Positions 25,164 to 33,453 of a stretch of 64,000 bases of DNA are shown here, in pieces. Under the pieces are notes generated by a model. That model saw only the letters and a list, made by a program, of their open reading frames with translations, did no database searches and had not been told where the DNA came from. Origin of the DNA: Chersky-840 sp035532735 (lineage in GTDB: Bacteria > Actinomycetota > Acidimicrobiia > Acidimicrobiales > UBA8190); assembly GCA_035532735.1 (NCBI GenBank), contig DATKQM010000057.1:1-64000 (forward strand), given 5' to 3'. The position numbers and the translations under genes are program-made. Position 1 is the first letter of the stretch. Each line of letters begins with the position of its first letter.

Positions 25164-26144
25164 TCAGCGCGACAGGAGCGGTGCCACCTCCTCGCCGAAG
25201 CCGGCAATCTGGTCACAGAGCTCTTCCAGCGAACGGCTGGGAAACCGCATCTGGATGTGCGACACCCCCATGTCGATCAGCTCGGCCAGGTTCTCGGCGA
25301 TGCGCTCGGGGCTTCCTGACACCGTCCCCCGGGGTAGCTCACGATCGGGCTCCCCGACGTGGAAGACCCCGGCCAAGGCGCCGATCTCGATGGGTGCTCC
25401 CCCGCGCAGGTCCTGGCGCAGCTCCTTGAGCTGGGCCACCTGGTCGCGCATGTCGCTGCGACGCACGGTCTGGGGGAGCCAGCCGTCGCCGCGCTGCGCG
25501 GCCCGGCGCAACGCGGCCCGAGACGACCCCCCCACCCAGATCGGAGGCCTCGGCTGCTGGACGGGCCGGGGCGAGACGCTGAGATCGGTCGCCGGCCAGC
25601 GCGGGCCGGCCAGGGTCGGGTACTCATCGGTGAGCGCGACCGCGATGGCGTCGATGGCCTCGTCGAGCCCGCCACCGCGCTCGTCGAAGGGCGGCCCAAA
25701 GAGGTCGAACTCCTCGTTGACGTGTCCTGCGCCCACGCCGATGATCACCCGTCCACCCGACAACACGTCGAGGGTGGAGAACTCCTTGGCGGCCCGCAAA
25801 GGGTGACGCTGGGCCGCGATGTAGACGTGACTCATGAGCCGGATCCGGGTGGTGATCCCGGCCAACCATCCCAGTGTGGCGATGGTGTCGAACCACGTCG
25901 TGCTCATGGCCTCCGCCAACCGGCGCGGGATGGCGGTGTGGTCGCACACCGCCACGTAGAAGAACCCGCTCTCCTCGGCCACCCTCGCCACCCGGGCGAG
26001 CTCGGCGGGGCCGGATGCAAGCTCCCAGTCCTCCACATAGATCGAGGACTGGGACTGGATCGGCAGCTGGATGCCGAAGACGACCTGCCCGTCGGGGATG
26101 ATCTGCACCGGCGCCGGGCGCGTGGGCTCTGTCACTGCGGTCAC
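25164..26144 (-). CDS. F420-dependent LLM-class oxidoreductase
   Basis: Luciferase-like TIM-barrel enzyme, 326 aa, predicted to use F420 or flavin. Motifs are FGIQLPIQSQ, RIRLMSHVYIAAQRHPLRAA, GGRVIIGVGAGHVNEEF and PPIWVGGSS. The GTG at 26144 has AGAGGAG 7 nt upstream; the longer frame is out of character. It is the last gene of an operon with an amidohydrolase and two acyl-CoA dehydrogenase subunits behind palindrome copy 4. Confidence 0.87.
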   Translation of the reverse strand: MTAVTEPTRPAPVQIIPDGQVVFGIQLPIQSQSSIYVEDWELASGPAELARVARVAEESGFFYVAVCDHTAIPRRLAEAMSTTWFDTIATLGWLAGITTRIRLMSHVYIAAQRHPLRAAKEFSTLDVLSGGRVIIGVGAGHVNEEFDLFGPPFDERGGGLDEAIDAIAVALTDEYPTLAGPRWPATDLSVSPRPVQQPRPPIWVGGSSRAALRRAAQRGDGWLPQTVRRSDMRDQVAQLKELRQDLRGGAPIEIGALAGVFHVGEPDRELPRGTVSGSPERIAENLAELIDMGVSHIQMRFPSRSLEELCDQIAGFGEEVAPLLSR

Positions 26145-26169
26145 GAACCGTCTCCTCTGTCGCTGTCGA

Positions 26170-27147
26170 TCAGTAGCGCTGCGCCACGAGCTCGGCCAGC
26201 GCGTCGGTCCCCTCGAGCTCGCCGGCGAGCACCCGGGCCCGCATGAGATAGAGATGGGCGGGCACCTCCCAGGTGAACCCCATCCCCCCGTGGACCTGGA
26301 TGCACGCCTTGCCGTTGGCCATGGCCGCCTCGACCGCCAACAACCCCGCTCCGGCGGCGGCGCGCACGGCGTCGCCGACATCGGGCTGGTCGATCGTCAC
26401 CGCGGCGGCATGCACGGCGGCCCGAGCCACCTCCGACCGCACCAGCATGTCGGCACACAGGTGCTTCACGGCCTGGAACGACCCGATGGCCTTGCCGAAT
26501 TGCTGTCGTTCTTTGGCATACCCGACGGCCAGGTCCACGGTGGCCCCGGCCAGACCGACGAGGAGGGCGCCCCCGAGGACCGAAGCGTCTCGCCACCACG
26601 TGGCGGTGTCATCGGGGCCGCCCACGGCGTCGCCGACAGGCAGATGGTCGACGCGCCACAACGGGGTGAGGGGGTCGAGCGAACGGTCCACGGCCACGGC
26701 GTCGAGGCTGGCCGGGTCGACGAGGGCCAGGCCGTCCTCCCCCACCACCACCAGCGCGTCCAGTGAACCGAGATGCTCGATGACCACCGGAGACGTCGCA
26801 TCGGCCCGGGGCCTCGACACCGCACCCACCATGACCTTGCCGTCCGCGGCGCCCTCGACCAATCCCGCCGCGAGGTGCGAGGCGAGGATCGGTCCCGGCA
26901 CGAGCGCCCGGCCGAGCTCCTCGAACACGACCGCGGCGGCCGCCGTCCCGAGGTTGAGCCCTCCGGCCTCTTCGGCCAACCGCAACGAGAACACCCCGGC
27001 CTCGGCGAGCTCGGACCACCCCGACGCGTCGATGACGACCCGCTCGCCCTCGGCGGCCCGGATCCGCTCCAAGGGGAACCGGCCCGCGCACAACCGACGC
27101 ATCCCGTCGGCCAGGGCGACCTCGTCCTCGGACAGCTCGAAGTCCAT
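26170..27147 (-). CDS. Acyl-CoA dehydrogenase, short subunit of a heteromeric pair
   Basis: FAD-dependent acyl-CoA dehydrogenase homolog, 325 aa, shorter than the usual 380. It has LSEDEVALADGMRRL, KERQQFGKAIGSFQAVKH and QVHGGMGFTWEVPAHLYLMRA. It begins 7 nt after the stop of the long-subunit gene. In steroid degraders such adjacent FadE pairs form alpha2beta2 enzymes in which only one subunit carries the full active site. I infer the same here; the catalytic base in this subunit was not located. Confidence 0.85.
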   Translation of the reverse strand: MDFELSEDEVALADGMRRLCAGRFPLERIRAAEGERVVIDASGWSELAEAGVFSLRLAEEAGGLNLGTAAAAVVFEELGRALVPGPILASHLAAGLVEGAADGKVMVGAVSRPRADATSPVVIEHLGSLDALVVVGEDGLALVDPASLDAVAVDRSLDPLTPLWRVDHLPVGDAVGGPDDTATWWRDASVLGGALLVGLAGATVDLAVGYAKERQQFGKAIGSFQAVKHLCADMLVRSEVARAAVHAAAVTIDQPDVGDAVRAAAGAGLLAVEAAMANGKACIQVHGGMGFTWEVPAHLYLMRARVLAGELEGTDALAELVAQRY

Positions 27148-27154
27148 GGCCCCT

Positions 27155-28339
27155 CTACCCCTTGGGTAGGCCGAGAATCCGCTCGGCGATGATGTTGCGC
27201 TGGATCTGCGATGTCCCCGCCGCGATGGTCCGCGAAAGGCTGTGCACCCAGGTGCTCACGATCTCGAGGTTCCCGACCGGACCCTCGACCGCACCGGGAA
27301 TGTCGCCGAACACCAACCCCGCCGAGCCGGCCAGGTCCATGCCGAGATCGGCGATGCGCTGGCGCAGCTCCGACAGGGCCAGCTTGTAGACACTGCCGCC
27401 GATCCCGGGCACGCCCGTGCGCGCCGCCTGGGACACGTTGCGCCGGGCCAGCGCCCACAGCGCATCGAGCTCGGCACCGAGATGTCCGACCCGACGACGC
27501 ACCGACGCCTCGGCCCACGCACCGTTGCTCTGCGCGATGGTTCGCAACCCCCGCAGCAATTCCATGGACTGGAGCACTTCGCCGACGAAGGCGGTGCCAC
27601 GCTCGAAGCTCAGCGTCGTCATGGTGACCCGCCAGCCGTCGTTGTCGTTGCCGACACGGTTGGCGACAGGGACGCGCACCGCGTCGAGGAACAACTCGCC
27701 GAATTCGGTGGACCCCGCGATCGTCCGCAGCGGTCGGAAGTCGATGCCGGGACGGTCCATGGGCAGGATCAACCAGGTGATGCCCCGGTGACGGCTGTCC
27801 TCGGGCCCGGTCCGCACGAGCAGTTCGCAGAAGTCCGCCACCTCGGCGTGTGACGTCCAGATCTTCTGTCCGGTGACGACGTACTCGTCCCCGTCGCGCT
27901 CGGCCCGGGTGCGAAGCGACGCCAGGTCGCTCCCGGCCCCGGGCTCGGAGAACCCCTGGCACCACACCTCGTCGCCCCGGAGGATGGGCGGGAGGAACCG
28001 GGCCCGTTGCTCGGGGGTGCCCTCCACGATCACCGTCGGCCCGGCATGGAGCAGGCCGACGAAGTTCACCCCGACATAAGGGGCGTGGGCTCGCTCGAGT
28101 TCCTCGAGGTAGATGAGCTGTTCGACCGGGCTCGCACCTCGGCCACCTCCTTCGACGGGCCAGTCGATGCCCGCGTACCCGGCGTCGAAGAGCATCCGCT
28201 GCCACGTCGTGTCGTAGAGGCGCCGTCCCGGCCAATCGAGGTGCGACGGCTTCGGAGGCAGCGTTGGCAAGACCTCGGCCAGCCACTCCCGTAGCCTGGA
28301 GCGAAAGGACTCCTCGCTCTCGGAGTAGCGCAGGTCCAC
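27155..28339 (-). CDS. Acyl-CoA dehydrogenase, long subunit of a heteromeric pair
   Basis: FAD enzyme, 394 aa. It has GDEVWCQGFSEPGAGSDLASLRT and VTGQKIWTSHAEVADF for FAD and substrate contacts, and ends with AGTSQIQRNIIAERILGLPKG. It resembles FadE26/FadE28-like proteins of cholesterol side-chain oxidation, as I recall them. Its gene follows the amidohydrolase by about 10 bp and precedes the short subunit, giving a compact operon. Confidence 0.87.
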   Translation of the reverse strand: MDLRYSESEESFRSRLREWLAEVLPTLPPKPSHLDWPGRRLYDTTWQRMLFDAGYAGIDWPVEGGGRGASPVEQLIYLEELERAHAPYVGVNFVGLLHAGPTVIVEGTPEQRARFLPPILRGDEVWCQGFSEPGAGSDLASLRTRAERDGDEYVVTGQKIWTSHAEVADFCELLVRTGPEDSRHRGITWLILPMDRPGIDFRPLRTIAGSTEFGELFLDAVRVPVANRVGNDNDGWRVTMTTLSFERGTAFVGEVLQSMELLRGLRTIAQSNGAWAEASVRRRVGHLGAELDALWALARRNVSQAARTGVPGIGGSVYKLALSELRQRIADLGMDLAGSAGLVFGDIPGAVEGPVGNLEIVSTWVHSLSRTIAAGTSQIQRNIIAERILGLPKG

Positions 28340-28348
28340 GCGTGAGAC

Positions 28349-29563
28349 CTACGGAGCCAAGTAGTCGAGCCCGAAGAGCCGGATGGCGTTGCCCCGGACG
28401 ATCTTGCGGCGCGTGTCATCGTCGAGATGCGCCATCTGGCGCTCGGCGATCTCCTTGGTGTGAGGCCAGGTGGAGTCCGAGTGTGGGTAGTCGGACTCGT
28501 AGGTGATGTTGTCGGCACCGATCTCCTCGACCGAGCGCAGGCCGTGCGCGTCGTCGAAGAAGCAGCCGTAGACCTGGCGGCGGAAATACGTCGACGGTGG
28601 CTCGGGCACCTTGTCGGCCACCCCGCCCCAACCCCGGTTCTCCTCCCAGACCTTGTCGGCCCGCTCGAGGATGTAGGGGATCCAGCCGATCTGGCCTTCG
28701 GAATAGGCGAGCATCAACGTCGGGAACCGCACCAGCACACCGGAGAACAAGAAGTCCACCAACGAGAACGTGGCGTTGGTGTGCGTGAGCGTCGACCCCA
28801 CCGCGGGCGGGGCGTCGGCAGAAGTCGAGGGCATCTTCGACGACGAGCCGATGTGCATGTTGATCACGGTCTTGGTCTCGGCACAGGCCTCGAAGAACGG
28901 GTCCCAGTAATTGTCGGGGTCGTGCACCGACGGCAGCCCCAAGAACGGTGGGATCTCGCTGAAGCACACGGCCTTCACCCCACGAGCCGCGTTCCGCCGC
29001 ACCTCGACCGCGGCCAGCTTGGCGTCCCACAAGGGGATGAGGCACAGCGGGATCAGCCGGCCGGCCGACTCCGCACACCACTCGTCGACCATCCAGTCGT
29101 TGTAGGCCTCGACACACAGCAGAGCGAGGTCCTTGTCGGCGGCCTCGGTGAAGGTCTGTCCGCAAAAGCGGGGGAAGGTCGGGAAGCACAGCGACGCCTC
29201 GAGATGGTTGATATCCATGTCCTCGAGCCGAGGCTTGACCTGGTACGCACCCGGACGCATGTCGTCGTAGGTGACTCCGGTGATCGTCACTTCATCGCGC
29301 GGCACACCAACAGCCGCGTCGAGCCGCAGGAGGGGTCGACGGAGCTCTTCGTAGTACCACCAGTCGGTGGGGACACCTTCGGTGCCGGGCTGCACGGTGA
29401 GCTTGCCGCCCACGAAGGTGATCTCACCCATCGGAGCCCGGACGATGCGGGGGCCGACGTCCTGGTACTTGGCGGGAAGGCGGTCGGTCCAGACGTTGGC
29501 GGGCTCCACGACATGGTCGTCGACAGAAATGATCAACGGCAGTTCGCCCACCCGAGCGAGCAT
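28349..29563 (-). CDS. TIM-barrel metal-dependent amidohydrolase (Amidohydro_2)
   Basis: About 404 aa. The N-terminal metal motif is altered to SVDDHVVEP, with Asp-Asp-His instead of HxH, as in the decarboxylase/hydrolase group common in mycobacterial lipid clusters. DNYWDPFFEACAE and NITYESDYPHSDSTWPHT (Asp, His) mark later barrel strands. It is first in a four-gene operon with an acyl-CoA dehydrogenase pair and an LLM enzyme. The start is ATG 29563, with GTG 29569 as an alternative; palindrome copy 4 ends 11 nt upstream. The reaction is unknown. Confidence 0.82.
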   Translation of the reverse strand: MLARVGELPLIISVDDHVVEPANVWTDRLPAKYQDVGPRIVRAPMGEITFVGGKLTVQPGTEGVPTDWWYYEELRRPLLRLDAAVGVPRDEVTITGVTYDDMRPGAYQVKPRLEDMDINHLEASLCFPTFPRFCGQTFTEAADKDLALLCVEAYNDWMVDEWCAESAGRLIPLCLIPLWDAKLAAVEVRRNAARGVKAVCFSEIPPFLGLPSVHDPDNYWDPFFEACAETKTVINMHIGSSSKMPSTSADAPPAVGSTLTHTNATFSLVDFLFSGVLVRFPTLMLAYSEGQIGWIPYILERADKVWEENRGWGGVADKVPEPPSTYFRRQVYGCFFDDAHGLRSVEEIGADNITYESDYPHSDSTWPHTKEIAERQMAHLDDDTRRKIVRGNAIRLFGLDYLAP

Positions 29564-29573
29564 AGCCACCGAT

Positions 29574-29588
29574 CTGACGGCGTGTCAG
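29574..29588. promoter_or_regulatory. Palindromic operator CTGAC-N5-GTCAG, copy 4
   Basis: CTGACGGCGTGTCAG has perfect arms. It lies 10 nt upstream of the amidohydrolase start and 52 nt from the divergent NRDE gene, so binding would block initiation or transcription of the four-gene operon. Confidence 0.6.
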
Positions 29589-29640
29589 TTTGCGCGTACC
29601 AGGAACCTCACGTGGTGAGACCGCCGGTACCCTGAGTTCG

Positions 29641-30492
29641 ATGTGCCTGCTGGTGGTGGTGTCGCGCCTGGACCCCGACGCACCGCTGCTCATCGGCGCC
29701 AACCGCGACGAACAGCTCGCCCGACGCGCCACCGCCATGACCGTCCTGGCTGCGTCGCGACCACGCATCATCGGCGGACGCGACGAAGAAGCGGGTGGCA
29801 CGTGGTTGGCGGTCAACGAACACGGCGTCGCGGCGGGGCTCACCAACCGTCCTTCCCCCGACCGACGCGACCCCACCAAACGGTCGCGCGGGGAGCTCCC
29901 GTTGGCGCTCGCCGCACATCGCCACGCGACGTCGGCGGTGGACGAGTTCATCACCCGGTTTCGTCCCGCTGACTTCAACCCGGCGTGGCTTCTCGTGGGG
30001 GACCCGACGTCGCTCTACTCACTGGACATGACCGGCGCTGACACCGACCAGGTTCTGGTCGAGACCCTGGACCCGGGCATCTACATCCTGGAGAACAATC
30101 CCCTCCACGCGGCGTCGTCGAAAGCGGACCATGTACGGGGGCTCCTCGGGAACGCCAGCGCGCTCAGAGGTGACGATCTGATCGACCGGGTCCGGACCGT
30201 GCTCGCCGACCACAGCGTGCCCGACACCGGGTTGCCCGACACCGGGTTGCCCGACAGTGCGCGAGGGCCAGACGACGGTGCCGGTACCGGGCGGGTTCGG
30301 CCGCCCGAGACGCTGGCGGCCTGTGTCCACACCGACGCCTACGGCACCCGCTCGTCGACGCTCGTGAGTGTTCCGTCCGGCGTCGGGCCCGGATGCTCAC
30401 CGCGGGTCTTCGTGGCCGACGGCCACCCCTGTACCGCACCGCTGGTCGACGTCACGGACCTCTTCAGGTCCGATCCTTCAGTCGAGTCTTGA
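29641..30492 (+). CDS. NRDE/TANGO2-family protein
   Basis: 283 aa. The N-terminus MCLLVVVSRLDPDAPLLIGANRDE contains the NRDE motif, with Cys2 as in Ntn-type hydrolases. GGTWLAVNEHGVAAGLTNRP and YILENNPL follow. The family is linked to heme or lipid handling in eukaryotes; bacterial function is unsettled. A short internal repeat PDTGLPDTGLPDS (about residues 199-211) lies in a linker. It is divergent from the amidohydrolase operon. Confidence 0.87.
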   Translation: MCLLVVVSRLDPDAPLLIGANRDEQLARRATAMTVLAASRPRIIGGRDEEAGGTWLAVNEHGVAAGLTNRPSPDRRDPTKRSRGELPLALAAHRHATSAVDEFITRFRPADFNPAWLLVGDPTSLYSLDMTGADTDQVLVETLDPGIYILENNPLHAASSKADHVRGLLGNASALRGDDLIDRVRTVLADHSVPDTGLPDTGLPDSARGPDDGAGTGRVRPPETLAACVHTDAYGTRSSTLVSVPSGVGPGCSPRVFVADGHPCTAPLVDVTDLFRSDPSVES

Positions 30493-30513
30493 GTGAACCG
30501 GTGCGGCTCGGTG

Positions 30514-30642
30514 TTATTTGGCGTCCCAGCCCTTCCGGGCCTGCTTCTGCTCGGCCTGCTTCTGGTGCTTGGCCGCCCGCTTCTCTTTGACGCTGCGGCC
30601 CGGCTTCTTCGATTCTGCGGTTGGTCGTGACTTCTCTGCCAT
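30514..30642 (-). CDS. Lysine-rich small protein, 42 aa
   Basis: Reverse-strand ORF of 42 codons between two forward genes. The product begins MAEKSRPTAESKKPGRS and continues VKEKRAAKHQKQ, ending GWDAK. It is very basic and charged, with a predicted helix. Very similar short basic proteins are widespread and conserved but uncharacterised in actinobacteria, as I recall. It could bind nucleic acid or ribosomes; that is inference. Confidence 0.65.
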   Translation of the reverse strand: MAEKSRPTAESKKPGRSVKEKRAAKHQKQAEQKQARKGWDAK

Positions 30643-30715
30643 GGCCTGCAGCCTACGACCCGAGGAGGCCCCGGGGTGTCACCGACCCGGCGGTGGCGCT
30701 ACCTTCTGCCCGAGA

Positions 30716-31144
30716 ATGAACTCTCCCCGTCCGGACCTGCGCAGTCGCCGTGAGGCGGTCGTCCGCGAGCACATGGCGTCTGAGAACGAGAGTCGATTCC
30801 ACGACACCCTGGCCACATTCACTCACCCTCGCTACGAGCTCATCGGCACCGGCCAGGTCTATGACGGCACCGACGCGGTGAAGGAGTACTACGCCCGTTC
30901 CCGGTCCGTCTTCCCCGACCAGCGCAACGAAGTCCGGTCGCTGCTCAGCGCGGATGACACCGTCATCGTGGAGTTCGACCTCCTCGGGACGCACCTCGGC
31001 TCGCTCACCGGGGAGGAGCCGACCGGGAAGTCCTTCCGGTGTCCCATGGTGGCGCTCTTCGAGTTCGAGCGCGACGGCGAGGGCATCGTCTGCGAGCGCG
31101 TCTACTTCGACTCCGAGACCATCTACGGCCAGCTGCGCGCCTGA
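30716..31144 (+). CDS. SnoaL-like (NTF2-fold) protein
   Basis: 142 aa. The pattern REAVVREHMASENESRFHDTLATFTHPRYELIGTG, YDGTDAVKEYYARSRSVFPD and VEFDLLGTHLG is that of a cone-shaped SnoaL/NTF2 fold, used by ketosteroid-isomerase-like enzymes and limonene epoxide hydrolases. No catalytic Asp or Tyr can be confirmed by eye. It precedes the convergent acyl-CoA dehydrogenase pair. The function is unknown. Confidence 0.75.
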   Translation: MNSPRPDLRSRREAVVREHMASENESRFHDTLATFTHPRYELIGTGQVYDGTDAVKEYYARSRSVFPDQRNEVRSLLSADDTVIVEFDLLGTHLGSLTGEEPTGKSFRCPMVALFEFERDGEGIVCERVYFDSETIYGQLRA

Positions 31145-31164
31145 GTAATCGGGAGCCGGCCTGA

Positions 31165-32199
31165 TCAGGGTCGGCGGGCGAGCAGGATCTCGAGCACCCG
31201 TGACCTGTGCGTCACGGCGTCACCCCAAGCCGCCGACAACGCCCAGGCCCGCTTCATCCAGAGATGGAGGTCGTGCTCCCAGGTGTAGCCGATGGCCCCG
31301 TGGACCTGGAGCGCGGTCCGGGCCGCCAAGGTGGCTGCATCCGAGGCCATGGCCTTCGCCATCGAGGCGTGCAGACTGGCGTCGCGATCGCCCTCGCTCA
31401 GCGACAACGCGGCCCGGTACACCATGGGTCGGGCGAACTCGACCCTCACCAGCGCGTCGGCGAGATGGTGCTTCACGGCCTGGAAGGAACCGATCGGCTT
31501 TCCGAACTGCACCCGGTCCTTGGCGTACTGCGCGGCCATGGCGATGAGCCGGTCCGCCACGCCCACCAACACCGCCCCGACGCCCATCGCCGCCCGGTCG
31601 CCCAGCGCGGCGAGGACCTCCTCGGCTTCGAAACCCGACACGACGAGCGTCGACGGGGACGGCTCCCATTCGACCCGGGCCAATCTCCTGGACCCGTCGA
31701 GGGCGGGGCGCGCCGTGAGCGCCACCGCGGCACCGGGCACGGCGTGGAGCTCGCCGTCGCGCTCGAGCAGGAGGAGCTCGGCCTCTTCGGCACCGGGAAC
31801 CGCCGGCATCGACGACATGCCGACCGCGATCCTGACCCCGCCGTCGGCCACCCCGCTCAGCCACCGCGACCGCAACACACTGCCCTGTTGGCCCGGCGCA
31901 TCGGCGAGCACCGGGACCCCAAGCACGATCGTCTCGACGAGGGGCTCGGGCAACCCGGCCCGACCGGCCTCCTCCAACAGGGCTACGGCGTCGACCAGTC
32001 CGAGACCCATCCCGCCGAACTCCTCGGGAACGGTGATCCCCACCACGCCCATCTCGGCCAGTGCCGACCAGCGCGGCCGCGACCAACCCAGGCGCGAATC
32101 CCACGCCTCGCGAATGTCCCCCGGTGTGCACTGCTTCTCGGCGAATGCCCGCAGCTGGGCCCGGAACTCGAGCTGGTTCTCGTCGAAGGCGAAATGCAT
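31165..32199 (-). CDS. Acyl-CoA dehydrogenase, short subunit (second pair)
   Basis: 344 aa. It has FDENQLEFRAQLRAFAEKQCTP, VPEEFGGMGLGLVDAVALLEEAG, KDRVQFGKPIGSFQAVKHHLADAL and QVHGAIGYTWEHDLHLWMKRAW. It starts only 3 nt after the stop of the long-subunit gene, so the two are probably co-translated and assemble together, as FadE pairs in cholesterol oxidation do. Confidence 0.87.
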   Translation of the reverse strand: MHFAFDENQLEFRAQLRAFAEKQCTPGDIREAWDSRLGWSRPRWSALAEMGVVGITVPEEFGGMGLGLVDAVALLEEAGRAGLPEPLVETIVLGVPVLADAPGQQGSVLRSRWLSGVADGGVRIAVGMSSMPAVPGAEEAELLLLERDGELHAVPGAAVALTARPALDGSRRLARVEWEPSPSTLVVSGFEAEEVLAALGDRAAMGVGAVLVGVADRLIAMAAQYAKDRVQFGKPIGSFQAVKHHLADALVRVEFARPMVYRAALSLSEGDRDASLHASMAKAMASDAATLAARTALQVHGAIGYTWEHDLHLWMKRAWALSAAWGDAVTHRSRVLEILLARRP

Positions 32200-32202
32200 G
32201 GC

Positions 32203-33378
32203 TCAGGATCGGGGCAACCCGAGCACCCGCTCGGCCACCACGTTGCGCTGGATCTCGTTGGTCCCGGCGTAGATCGGCCCCGCCAAGGAGAAGAGGAATC
32301 CGTCGAGCCACGCCGGGGGCCGGCCGTCGTCACCCAACAGCTCGGCCTCCTCGCCGAGCAGTGCGAGCGCCGTGCTCTGGATGGCGAGGTCGGTCTCGGA
32401 CCAGAACAACTTGTTCATCGACGCCTCGGGACCCACCCCGCCCCCGTCGAGCACCCGGGTGACGGTCCAATAGGTCTGCAACCGATACGCCTCGGCGTCG
32501 ATCACAGCCCGGGCCACGTCGTCACCGTGACGGCCGGCCGCCACCGGGTCGGCCTCTGCCCGGTCGCGGTACAACTCGACCAGCCGCGCCGCGGCCTCGG
32601 TGTAGCGCGCCGGGCTCCGCAACGACAGGCCCCGCTCGGATCCCGCCGTGGCCATGGCCACCTTCCAACCCTCACCCACGCCCCCGAGCACTCCGACGGC
32701 GGGGACCTCGACGTCCTCGAAGAACACCTCGGCGAAGCCCGTCTCCCCGTCGAGCTGGGCCATGGGCCGGACCGTCACCCCGGGGCTGTCCATCCGAACC
32801 AGGAAGTAGGTGAGGCCCCGGTGCCGCTCGGCGTCGGGATCGGATCGGAACAGGCCGAAGATCCAGTCCGCGAAGGCGCCGCGCGAACACCACGTCTTCT
32901 GCCCGTTGAGGACCCACCCGTCGCCGTCGAGGGTGGCCCGGCTCCGGATGGCGGCGAGGTCGCTCCCGGCATCGGGCTCCGACCAGCCCTGGCACCAGAT
33001 CTCCTGGCCCGACGCCATAGCGGGGAGATACCGCGCCTTCTGCTCGGCCGTCCCGAACTCGAAGAGGGTGGGGGCGAGGAGGAAGATCCCGTTCTGCCCG
33101 ACCCGGGTGGGCGCCTGGGCCCGGTAGTACTCCTCTTCGAAGATGAGCCACTCGGCCAACCCCACCCCTCGTCCTCCGAATTCCTCGGGCCACGACACCA
33201 CCGACCACCGGGCGTCGTACAAGACCCCTTCCCAGGCCCGGTGGGCCTCGAACCCCTCGGCGGTGTCGAGCGACGGGAGTGGGCCCGTCCCCCGGGAGGC
33301 GGACGGCACATTGGCCTCGAGCCAGGCCCGGGCCTCGGAGCGGAAGCGGTCCTGCTCAGCGGAGAACCGGAGGTCCAT
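32203..33378 (-). CDS. Acyl-CoA dehydrogenase, long subunit (second pair)
   Basis: 391 aa. It has GQEIWCQGWSEPDAGSDLAAI, NGQKTWCSRGAFADWIFGLF and the C-terminus AGTNEIQRNVVAERVLGLPRS. The start is ATG 33378 (MDLRFSAEQDRF); a longer upstream frame runs into the divergent thiolase and is rejected. Palindrome copy 5 lies 11 nt upstream. With the thiolase on the other side it would give dehydrogenation and thiolysis steps under one switch. Confidence 0.88.
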   Translation of the reverse strand: MDLRFSAEQDRFRSEARAWLEANVPSASRGTGPLPSLDTAEGFEAHRAWEGVLYDARWSVVSWPEEFGGRGVGLAEWLIFEEEYYRAQAPTRVGQNGIFLLAPTLFEFGTAEQKARYLPAMASGQEIWCQGWSEPDAGSDLAAIRSRATLDGDGWVLNGQKTWCSRGAFADWIFGLFRSDPDAERHRGLTYFLVRMDSPGVTVRPMAQLDGETGFAEVFFEDVEVPAVGVLGGVGEGWKVAMATAGSERGLSLRSPARYTEAAARLVELYRDRAEADPVAAGRHGDDVARAVIDAEAYRLQTYWTVTRVLDGGGVGPEASMNKLFWSETDLAIQSTALALLGEEAELLGDDGRPPAWLDGFLFSLAGPIYAGTNEIQRNVVAERVLGLPRS

Positions 33379-33389
33379 GAAACGGGAAT

Positions 33390-33404
33390 CTGACACACCG
33401 CCAG
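33390..33404. promoter_or_regulatory. Palindromic operator CTGAC-N5-G(T/C)CAG, copy 5
   Basis: CTGACACACCGCCAG matches with one change in the right arm. It lies in the 75-bp divergent promoter between the acyl-CoA dehydrogenase pair and the thiolase, so it may control both directions. Confidence 0.5.
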
Positions 33405-33453
33405 ATATTGGGCAACAATCGAAAGAGCCGGAAAGCTCGGCAGGAGGTCTCCG

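Noticed and set aside
26466..28286. Reverse ORF of 606 codons in another frame of the acyl-CoA dehydrogenase pair
   Set aside because: Arg/Pro-rich out-of-frame translation of two well-supported genes.
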